From: Haematobia irritans
Taxonomy: Eukaryota > Arthropoda > Insecta > Diptera > Muscidae
Direction: 5' to 3'
NCBI RefSeq assembly: GCF_050003625.1
Contig: NC_134398.1
Span: 111,948,145 to 112,012,144, forward strand
Length of the DNA stretch: 64,000 bases
This document shows positions 58,657 through 64,000 of the stretch, in pieces. Under the pieces are notes generated by a model that was not told the DNA's origin, did no database searches, and was given only the letters and a program-made list of their open reading frames with translations. A program made the translations under genes and the position numbers. Position 1 is the stretch's first letter. Every line of letters begins with the position of its first letter.

Positions 58657-58903
58657 ATGAGGATGGCAGCTACAGCTGCCGTCTACAACCGCCTCCACAA
58701 CACAAGTGTAGGTGTGGTTGGTGGTAACATGGGACCGGGTGTTGGCCCAGCTTCTGGTGGCCTCCATCATCAACTGGCACGTTCGCTCGAACGTATACTG
58801 GAGGAAGCACATCTTAGTGGCGAATTGATTCTAACTAATCGGAAGCTGAAAGATTTTCCAAAAACTGGCACCAAATATAATTTAAATGATACTGTCATTG
58901 CTG
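58657..58903 (+). CDS. Lrch: LRCH-type protein, first coding exon
   Basis: ATG at 58657 opens MRMAATAAVYNRLHNTSVG. After a Gly-rich stretch the segment QLARSLERILEEAHLSGELI then LTNRKLKDFPKT and YNLNDTVIA matches my memory of the region just before the leucine-rich repeats in LRCH proteins, where ERxLEEA, (L)xGRKLxxFP and DTxxADLSRN recur. The exon ends at GCTG before a consensus donor GTAAGTATT (58904). The split codon begins with G, which would complete the expected Asp. LRCH proteins are cytoplasmic regulators of the cortex with leucine-rich repeats and a C-terminal calponin-homology domain; those parts must lie beyond 64000. Confidence 0.75.
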
Positions 58904-61495
58904 GTAAGTATTAAAGACGAATATGTCACCGTCCATACTTTGTATTTTATTCGTTTTCATTTTCCGTAATGTCTGTAATAGTCCTGTCTATGGGTGCGGT
59001 CGGAAAGTTAAGGCAAATGGCTAAAAAGGGAAGGAAGGTGCTGCAAATTATTTAGTAATCAATTTATTAAAAGTATTTGAGGCATTCCATTTCCATAGTT
59101 GAGAGGATCCTGGTAATAAAACAATTTTTTCCTATAAATAATTTGAATATATACCACAGCAGTTTTGTATATGGAAAATGCTGTGTGTTTGTAGAGAGAA
59201 AAACTCCACTTCAACCACTTTTTTCTGCATGCATATATACCAGATACACAACTTCATTTCACTCTCCCAACGCTCATTGTTACTAAGAATATCAGCTGCT
59301 TTGAGTATTCGATTGAAAAGTTTGCCTGTTGGAGGGGCGAAGGCGTATATAGATGCATTTTTTGCATATGATTATCGCTCTCGCTTGGTTTTTTTTTTCC
59401 TTTTCAAGGACAATTGATTTTCCCATGAAGTATTTCTCATTTGTTTTAGTCGAATTTGTATTCCATACTCTCACTTTGTTATTGTGGCTATGTCAGACGT
59501 GTGGTAGGGTTACAGATTTTTACCAAGGGTCTTAAATCACTTGACCATAACAGGCAAATGTTAAGCCAAGCTGCTATAAGTTTTAGGAGTACATCATAAA
59601 CAGTTCCGTATATTTATTTAATGGCATGATCCATTCTACACCGTTATTGCCAGATGAAATTGAATTTTAAAAAGTTGTGCCTCTAATTTCTTCATTCATA
59701 TTTTTCGCAAATTTATGTATGCGCCCATTAGCAAAATCCAAACTTCCTCAAAGATATAAAAAAATCTTGTTCAATTAAATTCGTGATTGATTCAATCATG
59801 AAGATGATATCAATCACAGCATTAATGAGAAAAACAATATTTGATGTAAAATTTAATTTCCTCGGCACTAAAAATTAAGTTTTTAATTTTTTAAATAACA
59901 AATTATTTTTTTGGTCATAAAACTCAATTAAGTGTTTAATTGCTATAATAATTTATTGTATTATTATATATTTAATTATAACTACTTTACATTTAGATGA
60001 ACTATTTCTTTTGTAATTTTTTAGTCAATTGAACCAATTAAAAATTTAATTGCAATTTGCTAATGAAATCAATCAATTTTTTAATGTCGAATTAAAACTG
60101 CGATTGATACTGTCATCTTCGTGATTGAAGAGTGATTTAGTTTTTCAACTTCTTCAACTTACCAACGTGAAATTAACCCATGAGAGAAGCTCTTTGTAAA
60201 ATCTTTGTTTGGTTTTCGTACACATCTTTCTGCGACTGCCGATTTTTGAACAATGCAACAGCCGCCGTAGTGCCTCCCATGAACTCGATATGAAAATGAA
60301 GTTCCCTATCTTAGACCTTAATACAGAAATATCCTATAATAATTTATATGAGATCGCTCCAATTATTCTACGGACATTTGGTTTTTATTATATATTTTAA
60401 TTGTGTTTGTTTGTTTATTGACGATTGCATTCCTAATTAAATGATACGACACATACACGTTGAAATATAAAGAGGCAGCAAGAAAAGAGATAGCCATACT
60501 GTAGAGCGTGTCATCATAGCGAATATTAATCGCTGTAATTGTTCAAATGCTGTATCTAATTTCAGTCCATTTCATTCTATTTTTTGTTTTAAATTTGTTT
60601 GTATTCTTTACGACATATCTTCCATTCATCTATAGTAGTTTTCTTCGTGGAGCGGTTTGTTGTAATGTTTTGTTTATGTTTTCGGCGACCCGTTTGTTAT
60701 CATTTATCTAATAAACATATTCAACTTAAGTGTGTCTTGTAGGCATTTGTGTATACACTAAAAGAGCTAAATGAAGAGTTAATTTACAATATCTAATTTC
60801 CAACACTTTTTCGGCAGCAATTTCATTCACACCTCCCCTCTCATTGACATTTTCTGTAAGTATGCAACAGGAAATTAATCCATTTATTTCCGGAAGAAGA
60901 GCTACTGTGGAACAATGGATATGGGTGCCAGCCAACCTAGTGCATAAAAGGCATAAAAAGATTGAAACAAAATTATTACTGGTCAACTTTTCTACTTCAG
61001 TAAATTTTCTATCAAATATTGGCTTTCAAAACATTTTTAGTGGAGAATAAACTCTTTTTGGATACCGAGAATTTTAGTCTTGCATTGATATGGCAATCCT
61101 TTTAGACTCGATAATAAATCGGAAGCTATCTACTTAGTTTTAAACGTTTTAGAAACATACCATCTAGCAAAAATCAATGGCAAATATTAGGGATTAAGTA
61201 ATAACTTTAGGCAAGTTGAACTATTAACTACAGCAGAAAATCCTGAGTTCCTGATATGAGGCACATATAACACAAGATGTGGACAATAGTGAAATCAATT
61301 GAGATTGTTATAATCAAATCATATGTTATTCAAACTCCAGTCGCACGGGGGATTTATTATATATTATAAGCAAGAGTGGACTGGACCGTAAGAAAAATAC
61401 TAGAAAATGTTGTAACAGCAAACTATTGGATTTTGTACTGTTTAGCAGTAAGAGGAAATGTGAAATTAATAATAGGTTAAAAAAAAACAAAAAAA
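58904..61495 (+). other. First intron of the LRCH-type gene
   Basis: No further coding exon of this gene is seen. The intron contains a TTAATTG-rich miniature element (59756-60135), then the (AT) array and a mariner. 60190-60340 is somewhat more G+C rich but not recognisably coding. Confidence 0.5.
59756..60135. mobile_element. TTAATTG-rich miniature element, fifth copy
   Basis: The left part CAATTAAATTCGTGATTGAT and the right part ATCTTCGTGATTGAAGAG bracket many TTAATTG / CAATTAA words. The terminal CACACAAAAA ends are not preserved, so the limits are approximate. Confidence 0.5.
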
Positions 61496-63209
<1,714 letters not shown>

Positions 63210-63212
63210 TAA

Positions 63213-63520
63213 ATGAAAATTGCTCACATCAGAAATGGTATACAGACGAGTTAAAAACTGTAAAATATGAAAAGAACGCTGCGCATAGAAGAGCTAATTA
63301 TTTGGATACGACATAAGCGTGGGAAAATTTTATTGTCTTTCGAAATAGGTACAAGCTAGCTATAAGTAATGCAAGAAACGCATATGTAAACCAGCAAATT
63401 ACAGGAGTCAAGGACCAGAAGAAAGTGTGGAAAAGGATAAAAGATCTTGTGATGAAAAACGACGAAATGTTATAAAACCTGTGATATTTAATGATGTTGG
63501 TTATGAGAATAATAATTAAA
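63213..63520 (+). pseudogene. LINE fragment, endonuclease-RT linker region
   Basis: Frames read WYTDELKTVKYEKNAAHRRA and then RYKLAISNARNAYVNQQITG with KDQKKVWKRIKDLV. This is the basic linker between the endonuclease and reverse transcriptase in jockey/I-type non-LTR elements (R-x-K-x-I-R-x-A-K...W-x-x-I). The frame shifts near 63310 and ends by 63520. The mariner at 62200-63209 sits immediately upstream and probably inserted into it. Confidence 0.6.
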
Positions 63521-64000
63521 TAAATAACACTAGGTCACAAATAACAACATTTTCTCTGTTATTTATTTCTAGCATACTTTTTCCCATTGATTTTGACCTA
63601 CTAAACACGAAAATGAGTTTTAAAAAATTTTTTCTGTCGATTGGTTTTCGAGATATAAATTTTTGAACTTTTTTTCTAAATTTTTGGAGGTACACTAGAT
63701 AGGGTCACGAAAAAAAGTTGATGCGGTCACCCCCCAGTTTTGTAGCATATTCGAAGACAATTTCAACACCAAAACATTTTTTTCGTGCACCCTACGACCC
63801 CCCGAAATATAATTTATTGTGCTGTGTCGTCATTTGAAGTCCGATCGAAAAGAAACACATATCGTTGTTCGTGGTTGATCAGGGGCTATATTTCGTGCAT
63901 TGATCATTTTTGACTCCGACGTCAAATTTGATTTTTAATTTTTTTATTTCGCTCCGTATTCCAATATGATGCCCATTTCTGATAACCATTATAAAGACCT
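63521..64000. other. Unassigned DNA
   Basis: 63660-63900 includes unusual C-rich words (GGTCACCCCCCAG, CCTACGACCCCCCGAAA) in an A+T-rich background. The feature is cut by the window edge and is not recognised. Confidence 0.35.

Overview
This window is nuclear DNA of an insect, most likely a calyptrate (muscid-type) fly. The evidence is strong A+T richness, spliced coding exons, an irritans-type mariner whose terminal repeats and protein fragments resemble the horn-fly Himar type, a rosa-type (DD41D) mariner, BEL/Pao and copia retrotransposon remains, and a deep pile of nested small DNA transposons. Nothing bacterial, viral or CRISPR-like was seen. The species assignment is inference.

Host genes are sparse. 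The best is the first coding exon of an LRCH-type leucine-rich-repeat/calponin-homology protein at 58657-58903 (+), with a clean donor; its first intron fills the rest of the window. A second first exon at 37708-37954 (-) encodes a Ser/Thr/Pro-rich N-terminus and also ends in a consensus donor. Weak exon candidates lie at 11.1-11.8, 16.1, 16.95-17.2 and 52.8-53.0 kb. Two copies of one processed-pseudogene-like sequence occur at 13.7 and 33.8-34.1 kb.

Most of the window is mobile DNA. 0.75-2.13 kb: non-autonomous Tc-like element with a remnant transposase start. 2.2-4.96, 12.9-15.2, 25.6-27.95 and 29.5-33.3 kb: foldback elements in two subfamilies sharing their outer termini; two copies have exact 9-bp target duplications. 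5.5-6.6 and 18.2-20.4 kb: decayed D34D mariners, one split by a hAT-type element. 7.5-12.5 kb: TA-flanked miniature elements and one tRNA-derived SINE. 20.97-23.93 kb: element with long ends rich in TCAAATATTTGA. 26.4-27.8 kb: hAT-type element with a perfect 8-bp duplication. 28-29.5 kb: TA-flanked repeat carrying a SINE and a rosa mariner. 34.7-35.7 kb: BEL/Pao fragments. 36.1-37.3 kb: irritans mariner. 38.7-43.1 kb: copia-type element interrupted by a rosa mariner. 44.8-58.2 kb: nested copies of several unassigned terminal-inverted-repeat families. 61.5-62.2 kb: about 700 bp of (AT)n butting onto a fourth rosa mariner, followed by a LINE fragment.

The strongest observations are three. Two rosa copies occupy the same TA of the same host repeat in opposite orientations. 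Three rosa copies carry different deletions that all remove the DNA-binding half. The foldback elements share termini across two subfamilies, with an internal motif inverted between them. Boundaries come from reading by eye and inner limits are approximate.
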